This document shows, one piece after another, positions 1-10,101 of a DNA stretch of 64,000 bases. How positions within the stretch are numbered: the first letter of the stretch is position 1; every line of letters starts with the position of its first letter. The position numbers and the translations under genes are program-made. A model generated the notes under the pieces. The model ran no database searches. It was not told the origin of the DNA and was given only the letters and a program-made list of their open reading frames with translations. This DNA is from Papaver somniferum. Lineage: Eukaryota; Streptophyta; Magnoliopsida; Ranunculales; Papaveraceae. The DNA lies in assembly GCF_003573695.1 (NCBI RefSeq), contig NC_039362.1:7540088-7604087 (forward strand), given 5' to 3'.

Positions 1-625
1 TAGACAGTCGTTAATCAACAGTGTCTAAGACGCACATTGGAGGGTCGCAGTGTAGTCTCAACATCAGCAGCACCTGTCTCTTATCGTTCTTTTTGTGACG
101 CCTTCTGTGGGTCGTACATTCACTGTTTTACTCATTTTTATCATTTTAATCAACTTTTGAGCAACAAACATGTATTTTGAGAAAGTGATTAATATGAGAA
201 GCTAAATCCCAACACTGGGACGACAGATGAAGCCCTATTTCACGCATGTGGTAATTTTAATAATTCCTTTTATGACTTTTGCACTTGTTTTTAATTGATT
301 TATGGTTCAAATTAATTAGTTATCATTTTATTTGATGGGTCATGCTTGCTTAAATGTTTGATGTTCCATGCTTACGATTTATAACTAATATTTTGAGAAT
401 CTATATTGGCAAAGAATAAGAGTCCATATTTTTAACATTTGAGTTATAATTGCATGGAATTATTATTTGAATCACATGAATGGAATTTGGTGAAATTCTT
501 AGTCCCAGTACCTCTCACCATTGTTAATATTTTTTTTGTATATAATTTTATTAAACCTTTAAATTTAATCTTCACAAATCTTTGAGTTTGAATCCTATTT
601 ACTACGACAACGACTCTCAAAAACT
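1..625. other. AT-rich stretch, no gene seen
   Basis: I see no convincing coding sequence or RNA gene here. The minus-strand retrotransposon ORF to the right stops at 626, and no in-frame continuation of its C-terminal domain could be read below that point, so this is either flanking DNA or badly decayed 3' sequence of that element. Confidence 0.4.
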
Positions 626-2420
626 TTAATCAGTAACTGCGGCTGAAATAGCATGACCTGGGGTGAAGTTATGAATCCCTCCATCGTAGAATGGAGAAAC
701 TCCTGTGACATCAAAGCATGTGTCTATTCCGTTCTTCCAATTATATATGAAAATATCCGCCGGTTTAAGAGCAATGTCAGTCGCGGAAGAGAGGCCTAAG
801 GACACTTCTTTCCTAGCTGCTACGCCGGCTCTGTAACAAATGTATAGAATAACATCTCTCACTAAATTGTGACGGAATTTAAGGCCTACTTCGCTTGCGC
901 AATGAATTGCATGATCTCCGAAAATATCCATGGCACGACCACAGCATGAACATGTACTATCTTCAGGAAATAATGGTATGCCTAACCAGTACTGGAAAAC
1001 TGCACGGAACTGTCGCGGACCTAGTGTTTGGTTAAGGCCAGGAATTGGGATATCCTTTAAAAAATCCATGGCATGTTCAAGCATGTTGCATTTCCATAAT
1101 ATTGCGTCCCTCTCTGAAAAATTGTATGTAGTTTGGATCTCCTTCTTAACACTATCAAAAGACAATGATGCCAATGCTTTCATAGGATGAGGGGCAGTAG
1201 AGTTGACGTTGAAAGAATAGAGAGCACAAGCTTGCAAGAATTTGTTGAGAGAATACTGATAGTTTTGGCTTGGTGCTGAGTTGTCAATGGACCTCAGAAT
1301 AGTGTTCTAAAAATGTTGCGTCTGCATAATAAAATCTAGGTAACAGTACTAACTTGTGTCACGCATTTTATAAATACCGAATCCGCCATCTTTAATTGGC
1401 AGCGTGACAAGTCTTTGCTGAATAGGGCCAAACCCAGCTCCGTCACCTGTGATTACGTGATGAAGGTACTGCATCAAATGATGGTCGTGGTGTGCTGTTG
1501 TTGCTTGTAATACCTGAGGAGTGGTGGTACGCATTGTGAAGTACATCTTTGAGATGTCGGTGCAGTTGCGGAGAAGTAAGAGCTCGCTCTGAGGGTCCTT
1601 TAACTGCCTTACGGAATTCATTAGGTGTATTATTTTATCCGCCCTGGTCATAACTAAGTCGCTGCAAAACTGATCACCAATACTGACAGGCCCTCCTAGT
1701 AGCTTGAGGCCATTAGAAGGCCTGCCTATGGTAGCTGGGAAAACGTCAGTCAAAAGGCTCCTCGGGTCTGTAGATGGCCAGTAAATTTCAGATTTCCTTT
1801 CGTTTAAATGTAAGCCTCTTGTTTCACCAACTTGTTGGATGATCTTAAGAGCTTTAGAAACTTCCAGCGTATCTCCTATAATAATCCTGTCATCTAAATA
1901 CCATGCATGCATATCTAGAGAACATTGTGAAGCAATTTTACGGACTAAGGGATGTAGCACTAGTGCAAAAAGAAGTGGACCAAGAGGGTCACCCTAATGG
2001 ACACCCTGTGCTGATGATAAGATCGATTCATTATGGTATAATCGAGCAGGTTGAGCATAACAGAACTCAACCCATCGATATATACTCGGACAGTTAGCTC
2101 TTACCTCTTCAAGTAGGGTTGTCCTGTTCACCAGATTAAACGCGTTCAAAAAATGCACAAGCAACATGGTAGTATTATGTTGTGTACCTGTTAGTTCCAG
2201 TAACCGGTTTTCCGCATGGAGGATGCTTTCACCACCACAGGGAATCCCAACTCCAAATTGGTGATCACCCAAGTAATTAGCCATGTCCCTTCCTACTGAC
2301 TTTGCAGCGATCTTTGAACAAAGTCTGCGCCAAATTGTCCCAACGACTATTGGGCGGAGACCTCCATCTGGCTTAAGTAAAAGAGTTAAAGGGGCACTGG
2401 CAATATATTTCCCTAGAGCA
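626..2420 (-). pseudogene. Non-LTR retrotransposon: reverse transcriptase, zinc knuckle and endonuclease-like C-terminus (decayed)
   Basis: Three consecutive minus-strand reading frames form one broken polyprotein. Reading from 2420 downwards, the RT fingers region contains LKPDGGLRPIVVGTIWRRL, followed by QFGVGIPCGGESILHAENRL. The catalytic motif appears as HAWYLDDRIIIGD (YLDD box) near 1890. After about 400 further residues comes a cysteine/histidine knuckle (CSCCGRAMDIFGDHAIHC, near 930). A segment with PAD then about 12 residues then DVT (near 700-750) resembles the PD-(D/E)XK core of restriction-like endonucleases. RT, then CCHC, then endonuclease is the order in R2-like early-branching non-LTR elements. 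It differs from the APE-first order of plant L1 LINEs. Frameshifts, an abrupt stop at 626 and loss of everything upstream of 2420 show it is dead. The RT call is firm; the endonuclease call is inference. Confidence 0.75.
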
Positions 2421-3100
2421 CACTACAACAAAACACACGTTTAGTGACAAAATTTTATGTGACCAATAGAATTTTGTCTACAAATCTAGTGTTTAGGGAG
2501 GAATATTTTTTTGGTCACCATATATATTTTTTCCACGACAAGCGGTAAATTTTGTCACTGAAAATTTTTGTGACCAAAGTATGGTGACTAACCCTGTCTC
2601 TGTCTCTAAATATCTTTTTTTGTGACCAGATATAGTGACCAATCCTGTCTCCGTCTCTAAATTTTTCTTTGCGAAAAACTATTCCGGTCACGGAATTGGT
2701 TTCTAGCGACAAAGGCAAATTATAGTCTCCAAATATATTATTGCTAACGATCCAAGACTTTTGTCCCTGAATATATCTTACACTGACAAAATTAGTTTGT
2801 CGCCGAAATGAATGCCCATCAAACAAAGATTTTGCCGTTATAACTATTAGTATCCAAACAAATTGTTGTCGGAAATGGATTGTTTTCTACCGATGGAAAA
2901 AAATAAATTAGCCTCCGAAAAAACTATTGCTGACAACGTGTAACTTTTGTCCTTATATCTATTTACGCAGACAAAAATTGGTTCGTCATCTAAATGAATA
3001 CGAAGCAAATTTGAAATTTCGCTGTTAAAACTTTGTAATGGCAAGACAAATTTTGGTCACAAAATACAAATATTCGGTGACTGCTTGTGATTTAGTCTGC
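2421..3100. mobile_element. Non-autonomous CACTA-like element (left end clear, right end uncertain)
   Basis: A terminus reading CACTACAACAAAACACACG begins exactly where the RT reading frame stops being readable, which is a typical CACTA/En-Spm end. The interior is non-coding and built from diverged repeats of GTGACC/TTGTC-type words. They include a doubled block near 2580-2670 (variants of CTGTCTCTGTCTCTAAAT) and a pair of roughly 187-bp units starting near 2717 and 2904. I could not identify a matching inverted end (expected form TTTTGTTGTAGTG); the last related words lie near 3080-3100. The two ORFs in this stretch are repeat artefacts. Confidence 0.55.
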
Positions 3101-3939
3101 TCAGAGGAATTGAAGTGGTGTTGTTGCTTCGAGTATGACTGGGATGGTTGTTGCAAGGACACTCCTCACAGGCATCACCTGAACCTAAATCACTAGGCAT
3201 TCACGGGGGTATCAGATATCTTTCCATCGGCAGATTTGGTCATGATGGAGCTTCGACTACCTTTTAAGTAAACGAGAAAGGGAATAATTCGGAACATCGT
3301 ATCATAAGAGACTAAGTAGTGGTTGAGCATTTTGACCAATTAAAATGCCTTGTAATACATTTCGAAGAGATAAACTGAAGAAAGTAGCTATTTTGCATTC
3401 CTTTTTGTACTGGATCTGGTAGAACAAACCATCATACCTTGTGTTGTTTGCTCAATTCATGAAAAGCAGACTCGCAATCTATTTTAAGCGTATTTACACG
3501 AACATATTGAGGCTTTGTGACTTCTGCAAAATGAGCTTATGAAATCAATACAGACAATAAGGTTACTTGAAATCCATTCTAAGCGTAATCTGTTGTGGGA
3601 TCAATTCATAATAAGGTAACTTAAAATTGAATGAAGACCATGGAGTACGATATCTAAAGCGTTGAGGTCCATACAAATATTTCTCATCTGTACTAGTCTG
3701 AAATCAAGCATCAAGGGTTCAAGAATTCCCCTATCCCACTAAACACAATCTAGTTCAATATAATTTGAATTTGTTACGAGCTTGTAGAAAATTACAGACA
3801 GTCCAGAACCAACGAAGTTTTCATAATGCTTCCCCTAGGTCAGCTTATGTACTGAAAACTTTGTTATTTAATTGAGTGTCAACTGCGATAAAACATTGAA
3901 TTCAAGATATTCATTCCCCGTGATGGACTATTGGAAATT
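3101..3939. other. No recognisable gene
   Basis: Nothing here matches a family I know. The next exon expected for the NDA pseudogene (the WRSAYLTR-type C-terminal segment) should lie in this stretch on the minus strand, but I could not find it. A short minus-strand reading (CEECPCNNHPSHTR, near 3130-3170) is cysteine-rich but unidentified. Confidence 0.35.
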
Positions 3940-3953
3940 ACCTTAGACTCGCG

Positions 3954-3965
3954 TAGATCGACCAA
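3954..3965. repeat. Left copy of 12-bp direct repeat flanking the ACR insert
   Basis: The sequence TAGATCGACCAA here is identical to 4864-4875. The two copies bracket the ACR-derived segment inside NDA coding sequence, so they read as a target-site duplication. Confidence 0.8.
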
Positions 3966-4863
3966 TGATTTGCAGGCCTTTCCTCTACAACCCCACTGCA
4001 AGTACTACTGCTTCTATTGTTATGAGAGTTGGAACCATAGGTGGGCCTTCCTGCTGAAACTGATTTATTGACCTCTAAAACTGTCGCTCCAATGTCATGT
4101 CTGACCAACTCCGCAGTATTAGGATCTGCATGTTTTTATGTGATGTCTGATAGCAATCCCACTCTGTTCTTAGTGCACACATCCAACTTCAACCCTTTAT
4201 TTTAAGAAAAAGAAATAAGAAGCAGAAGAGAGAAAACAAGGATTAGAAAAAGGACTTCTAGTAGTGATCAGGTGATAATATTAGGCATAGGTTTGATTGA
4301 TAAATGTGTTGATCTCTTAAGTAGATAAATATACAGCTGTGTATACATACATAGGAGACCCTGCGTTCTGCAGCTGCTACCAAGTAATGCCTGACCCTCT
4401 GTCTCTCCCTCTCTGAACCCAGAGTGCAACCATCTCTCTGACTGATATAGTACTCCTGTTTCCCCACATACAACAGACAAATCATTGTTAACCTCAATAA
4501 AAGCCTTCCAGTATGTTCATGATAATTTCATCACAAACTCATTTACATCTAGGAATAGTACCTGGACGGCAAGGGAACCTCTAGAGCTTATGGCAGCATG
4601 AAATACCAAGTACTCCAAATATGTCAAAGTGCATACAGTATCGAATAACATCTTGGGCCGGTCTTTACATCTCACATTCACCACCGAGTACCCCTTCTCC
4701 TTGCAGTTCTCTATAGACACTTCTGTCACTATACTACTACTGCCGCTACGCCTCACATTCCCACTACTACTATTACCACCGGCATTCCCATCTTTGTTGC
4801 AGATGATCTCATAGTCCATTTCTTCTTACATCAGTTGATCTAATCGTCTTTCAGTGTGTACCC
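3966..4863 (-). pseudogene. ACR-type ACT-domain protein fragment inserted into the NDA pseudogene
   Basis: ACR proteins are plant regulators with four ACT domains related to bacterial GlnD uridylyltransferase sensors. The minus strand reads HTERRLDQLM at the right edge. It continues with [20 protein letters not shown] and [13 protein letters not shown] (third ACT domain), then EYYISQRDGCTLGSERERQR and AAAERRVS, then GLKLDVCTKNRVGLLSDIT (fourth ACT domain) and VRHDIGATVLEVNKS near the left edge. Two introns are retained: 4456-4561 (CAG/GTACT donor, ACAG acceptor) and 4196-4350 (GTATGT donor, AAAG acceptor). This is therefore a copied piece of genomic DNA and was not made from mRNA. Stops (for example after DQLM and SDIT) make it non-functional. 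The insert is 898 bp and the flanking 12-bp repeats are perfect. Confidence 0.85.
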
Positions 4864-4875
4864 TAGATCGACCAA
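4864..4875. repeat. Right copy of 12-bp direct repeat flanking the ACR insert
   Basis: TAGATCGACCAA, identical to 3954-3965. On the minus strand it encodes the LVDL part of the NDA motif YKALVDL. Confidence 0.8.
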
Positions 4876-5582
4876 CGCTTTATAATTACCCACAGATGCC
4901 ACGCTACCAAGGTGTTTATACACCAAAGTCTCTCCCAAATTGATGTTTTTGGTGGAGAAATCTTTGCCATCATTCTGTTTACCTATGTTGTGGAACATAT
5001 TCACCAGAAGTTTTCCTTCCCTCTCTGCCACCTGCAGGTTCATACATGGTTCAGACGTCGTCAGGTCAAAGTGTATTTCATCTGAAATATACCAGTCATT
5101 TATCATGTGGAGAACTAGGACCAGTTGTCATAGTAATCAAACACACAGTAATATCTGAAAAGTTATAAGTTTAATTGATATCCTCTTTTGTTTTGATGTT
5201 TAAGGAAACCAATCTCAAAAGTGAAAATCACAGTTGTTTTTACAAAACCAAAAACGAGTAAGTCATTCAAAAGCGATTATGGCAGAGATTTTAATTGAAA
5301 GAATAGGAAACTAAACCTGTAAAAACAAAGATGAAAGTCCAGGAATGGTATAGTTGATTGGACCTGGGATAAAGCTGGAATAATTTGCTTTTCTGATTCT
5401 TAGAGGAAACCAACACAATCTCCAATTGCAAATACATCCTCCACAGAAGGTACAATACCAATCCTACATTACCATGATCATATAAACACGCAAGCGTATA
5501 TCATCAGTGGGAACATTTTAAAACATCAAATGCATGTGACATTAAAATACCTTCCGCCAGGTGACTTGGGAACACCACACTG

Positions 5583-6270
5583 TCACAGGTTTGATATGTT
5601 AGGTAATTCAATCCAATACAAGATTAAGATTACAGGGCATGAAAAATTAAGATTTCAAGTTTTCAACTACCAATAGCAAAAGCAAAAGTAAGATGCAAGA
5701 AGCAATTAATCTCTGAGATCTCCGTGCAAATTGTACCATATCGATATATGCTGAGAGCAAAATATTCTACTTCACAGACATGTGTAAGATTTAGCAGCAG
5801 CCTGTAATCCGTATTGATAATTCCATAATTATTTTCAATCTGTAAAAAAAAAAAGAGAACTTACTTAGTAGAATTTGAGGTAGAGGGAAAGAGATTGTGT
5901 ATCAGGAATCTAAAAACACATGAAAACTAAAGAGAAACTTACCTGCATCAGCATATGGCTTCCCAACTCCTAAAAAAATCAAAGCTAAAAACCACATAAT
6001 TGACTGATACGATATAGAGAAGAAGATTGAAAACTTACGGAATCTTAAAGATTAATTTTATTGCTCATAGAATGAAAAGTAATACAAAGCAAGAATGTTG
6101 TTCAAACTAATTGAACACATATCAAACCAACAAAAGAAAACAAAGAAACTAACTTAAACTGCAGAGCATGAGTCACGTAAGTGACAAACTAAAACAGTAA
6201 AACCAAATTCAACTCAGACTACTGATCATGAGTGTCTATAACCATGACATTAAGACCTAAACGATTCAGC
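5583..6270. other. No recognisable gene
   Basis: The upstream NDA exons expected here on the minus strand could not be read. The sequence is AT-rich, with an A-run near 5841, and shows no coding pattern that I trust. Confidence 0.35.
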
Positions 6271-8575
6271 ACATCCTGTTGGAATAATGCCTGATTTTCT
6301 TTCGTTTTCCGAAAAAGGAAAGATAACATTGACGAAGCCAAAATTCTCATGCAAGATATTGACTGGCATTCTGGTAAAAACACAATTCCTCGCCAATCCA
6401 AAGATGATAAATGGTGTGTTTTTCCTTTAATGCTAAAAGGACCCTACATTGCTGGGTCAAATATTCTTCCTGCGAATCTCGCTGCTTATCAACCTTGGGT
6501 TTTCTCTTGGACCGAGAAGGAGAAAAAGGTATGTTTCTTCCCATTTAACTCAATTTATATTTCTTTATTGATTCTTATTATTCTGTTCGCTAACTCTTGC
6601 GACATTCGGCAGATCCAAAAACTGAAAGATAGTTATAACAGGACTGGGAAATCTAGTACTCTGTTAGCTCTTCGCTCATACACAGATGAGGTAAGAAATT
6701 TTCTCTTATGATTTTAAATTGTATTCAATTTTATCTTATGATTTTAAACAGTATACTGTTACTTCCATGCTTCCATTTCTTATTTCTATCTGTGTGTGAA
6801 GATTATTGCTGAAGTAGAAGAATCTGCCGATGTTGCGAAGATTGGTGATAAAGATAAAGGTGCTCTTCGCAGGGAAAAATCAACTGGTCCTCCTCCAAAG
6901 AAAAGGAAAGTTCGTTCTTCTTCTTTTTTAAATATTCCTCCTCACGAAAATTCTGAAAGTGACAAGGGTGATGAAGACAACGATGATCTTGCTGTAAGTG
7001 AAGATTCTCCACCTGAATCTTCTATGGCTAAGCTCTCTGGCCTCTACAAGGAATAGGAGATAACCAATTTGAAAATACCTGCAAAGCTCTCGCTACCCTT
7101 TGAGATGTCCCTTTATTGGATGGTGATATCTCTCTTCGTGGAGTTTCTAGATCAGTGACTCCCGACTTCTTTCATTTTCTCAATAGTCTGGTATACTTTT
7201 ATCCTTTTACTTATTCATTATTATAACTCAAAATTTCTTTCTATATTAATATTTTTTATATTTTTTTCGCAGGCTGGAAAAGCTTCTTTTGTTGTTGCCT
7301 CAGATCTAGAGAGAAGACGCGAAAATCTTGAAAAGATGAATCTTCAATTTCGCAGAAAGAATGAAGAATTGGAAGCTGAAGTTAAAGGTCTTCGCGAGAA
7401 AAATATACAATTAGAAATTGATTCTTCTTCGTATAAGAACAAAATCTCTAGTCTTCAGCAAGCTAATAATCATCTTTACAGTATGTTACTTTTCTCTTTT
7501 CCCTTTATTTATTCATCCTGTTGTTTTATCTTATTTAAATGATCCTTTTTGCAGACATTTATGGTCTTTCCGATGAAGTTACCCTTCTTCGTTCATTTCC
7601 AAATGCCTTGGATAATGGTACCCTTCTTGAGCGTCTTAACAATTCCTTAAATAGCTTTTCAAATGATAGAATTTCATCTCTTTCTCTAAATGAGTTTAGA
7701 TCTAAATTTCGCCTCTTAGAAATTGATCATAGTTCTAGTTTAGGTTTAGCCAACTGATTTAAGCATCTCCTTCTTGATTCTAAAGAGAAAACCAAAGAGT
7801 TAAGAACCAAAATTAGCGGTATCATAGATGATAAAGATCGCATCTCTGATCAAGGTGCCAATGCTTTGGCGAAATTCCAAGAGGCTCTTCTTGAAGTTCA
7901 ACTTGAACGAGATGAAGCTAACCACAAGAATATCGAAATCTGCGAAAGGGAAAATCAAATTCATTCTCGTCTTCTTATAAGTAGTGAGGATGAATTTGTT
8001 TGGGATGCGAAAATCTTAGATGATGCTATAAAAGATTTAGGTGTAAATGTTAGTCTCCAAGTTGAGCATACAGCCTTGATTAGAGATATGATTTCTGACA
8101 GAGAAGGTTACTAACTGCTCTTCTTTACTAATCTTTTGCTTCTTATAAATTCTCATCAAGTTAATAATTGATTTTCTTTTGTCTCGCAGATTTTGAAAAT
8201 AGATATCGTGAAAAGATTGAAGAACTCGAAGCTGAAAAGGAGGAACTCGCAAAGAATCTTTCTTCTCGCGACGACAAGTATTATAGATTAAAGAATCAAA
8301 TCAAGATCACTGTTGCGTATTTTAAGAATGATGATATGCATTTTCACAATCAAACTATCCAAATGGTTTGTGACAATCATAATATCCCACATTCTGATTA
8401 TCCTTGTCTCTTGGAAGAAATCCAACAGAATACTCCCTGTTTGATTATCTCTGATAGCGAAGCTGACGATGAAGAATCTGATAGTAATGGAAGTTCTGAT
8501 GGTGATGAAGATTCTGACGCAGACGAAGAAGGGAACAAGTCTGATGAAGATAATGAAGCATTAACTAAGAAGTAG
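6271..8575 (+). pseudogene. Multi-exon coiled-coil protein, probable antisense extra ORF of a Tat-type element
   Basis: Exons read well with GT-AG borders. The first ends at 6529 (AYQPWVFSWTEKEKK, then GTATGT). The second is about 6614-6690. The third starts near 6801 and carries PPPKKRKVRSS, an apparent nuclear localisation signal of SV40 type. Later exons start near 7273 (AGKASFVVASDLERRR), 7555 (DIYGLSDEVTLLRSFP) and 8190 (DFENRYREKIEELEAEKEEL). Several acceptors read TCGCAG. The protein is dominated by coiled coil (residues rich in E, K and L) and ends in an acidic tail (SDSEADDEESDSNGSSDGDE) before the stop at 8573-8575. In-frame stops near 7054 and 7755 break it. The N-terminal part resembles the putative gypsy-type transposon domain seen in such ORFs; that is inference from layout and style. 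Confidence 0.6.
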
Positions 8576-8948
8576 TCTTTATTTCTTTCTTTGATTCTTT
8601 GTAATACTTGTACATTTATTTCTTCTTTCTGTATATTTGTGTTTCTTTCATTTTGACCTGCATTAATTAAAACAATTCTTCTTTGCAATATAGTTAATCA
8701 ATATAATCATTAATTCTTGAAGCTTTGAGTAAATCTATCATATGGAGACAAATAACATTTTCTAATTTCATACATTCCCATACTTGCCTCTGTTATTTGA
8801 ATCCAAATGAGAGATTTCATAAAAAAATTCTTATTGTATAACTTCGAAATCTTATGCGAAGTGAATTTTGTTTCTTTTCAAAATCTCATTCCTGTGTGGT
8901 CTTATTTTGCCTTCCTAATTAAAGGTCTTATTATGCCACCTCTTGTCA
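8576..8948. other. 3' flank of the coiled-coil ORF; no gene
   Basis: T-rich sequence follows the stop, as expected for a plant 3' UTR. No coding sequence is evident. The last 100 bases contain diverged relatives of the 157-bp repeat unit that follows. Confidence 0.4.
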
Positions 8949-9262
8949 TTGCGACAAAATCGCAGGACGTCCTTGCACTTTCATGCAAAAACCCATTGAT
9001 CTTGCCTTAACTTTTTCTTTTGTATTATGGCCTCTTCAGGAATGTTGCGACAATATGACAGGCTTAAATATTCTTGCGAAAATGAAGCCCCATGACATTT
9101 CCGTCTTGCGACGAAATCGCAGGACGTCTTCGCACTTTCATGCGAAAACCCATTGATCTCGTCTTATCCTTTTCTTTTGTATTATTGCCTCTTCAGGATT
9201 GTTGCACAAATATGAAAATCCTTAATATCCTTGCGAATAAAAAGCCTCATGACATTTGCGTC
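8949..9262. repeat. Two tandem copies of a 157-bp unit
   Basis: Units start at 8949 and 9106, both opening with TTGCGAC(A/G)AAATCGCAGGA. A degenerate third start lies at 9263. Shared words include GCACTTTCATGC, AAAACCCATTGATC, TTTTGTATTAT and GCCTCTTCAGGA. The array sits between protease and extra ORF, in the region that corresponds to the hypervariable 3' untranslated part of Tat elements, where tandem repeats are known to arise. Confidence 0.8.
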
Positions 9263-9289
9263 TTAAGACACTTATCATCTCTCTAATGG

Positions 9290-9740
9290 AGGGTGTCGCC
9301 CGTATCTCCCCCATGGTTGCCCCTTCAAGGAGGCGTAATTCTACCATACAAGTTTAGCTCCTCCCATCCAGTCTTAACAACAACCAGTTGTTTTCGCAGC
9401 CTCTTATCCCTTTTACCTATATGGCTTATGGTTACGAGACTGCACCCTAAGTGGGGTTTTCTTCAGGCCGAGTGCAGTATAAGCCAAGACTTGTCAAGAA
9501 TGGCAAAGTACGCTTCAAACGTCTCTGGCACTCTTGACTCAACCGTGTACCTCGGCGCCTTGATCAGATCTGACTCCTTGGGAGAGTCCTTATTACCTTA
9601 GTCGCCCAACCTAAGTCATATGCTTAAGCTGAGAATCCAAGGTGCCTCTCCCGGATGGGCTTCATAGACCCTAAATCTCCATGACTCAGGTTCCGGTGGC
9701 GTTGTAGCCTTTCCCTGAGCCATGCAGCAGGTACCCCCTT
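9290..9740. other. GC-richer non-coding block inside the gypsy-type element
   Basis: This block is visibly richer in G and C than its surroundings and holds no long ORF with family features; the 102-codon plus-strand frame at 9293-9601 shows no domain. The sequence looks well preserved (unbroken words such as GGCCGAGTGCAGTATAAGCC) beside decayed neighbours. I take it as structured untranslated sequence of the retrotransposon, but its role is unknown to me. Confidence 0.4.
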
Positions 9741-10101
9741 ATATGACGTACTTTAGGTATTACATTTGCCTCTTGCGAAATTGTATTCGCGAACTAAGGT
9801 GTACGCCATAAAGGTTCGCCTCTTTCTCTTTTGTCATTTTTCTCTAATTACTTTCTGTAAAATTCATTATCTCTGCGAGAGTCTCGCAAATCATCATATT
9901 GTATCTGAATTTCGCAATCTCAATTTTTCCATTCAATCGAATGTATTTTTGAGAATTTTTCTTATTGCGAGAGTATCGCAACAACTTAATCATTCATACA
10001 TTTCTTGTTTTTATTATCTTTGTCATCCTCTGCTTCTTTATTATTTTCTGTTATTGCTTTCTTAGTAGTGGTATGTTCATTATTTTTATTCTGAGCTAGC
10101 A
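9741..10101. other. Spacer of the gypsy-type element; no gene
   Basis: TCGCAA/GCGAG-rich sequence continues from the protease side. In a complete element RT, RNase H and integrase would lie between this point and the extra ORF, but no trace of RT (FADD/YIDD) or integrase (HHCC, DDE) could be read on either strand. Confidence 0.45.

Larger units (their letters stand above)
3940..5582 (-). pseudogene. Alternative NAD(P)H-ubiquinone oxidoreductase fragment, NDA-type (broken)
   Basis: Exon-like pieces on the minus strand match internal type II NADH dehydrogenases of plant mitochondria, which oxidise NADH without pumping protons. Exon piece 5551-5582 reads PKSPGGR and ends at a GT donor. Piece 5400-5463 reads IGIVPSVEDVFAIGDCVGFL and then hits a stop; about five residues (the DEW-type segment) are missing. 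Piece 5031 downwards reads QVAEREGKLLVNMF, then NINLGETLVYKHLGS, then YKALVDL. It is then cut by the ACR-derived insertion and resumes at about 3965 with LVDLRESK followed by a GT donor at 3940. Stops, a small deletion and missing N- and C-terminal exons make it a pseudogene. Removing the insertion and one 12-bp repeat restores YKALVDLRESK in frame, so the insertion came after the NDA sequence was in place. Confidence 0.8.

Noticed and set aside
2515..3044. Two minus-strand ORFs of 103 and 65 codons
   Set aside because: They fall in the repetitive interior of the CACTA-like element and translate its repeated words.
7866..8114. Separate gene at 7866
   Set aside because: It is part of one spliced coiled-coil ORF; the break at 7755 is a premature stop and not a gene boundary.
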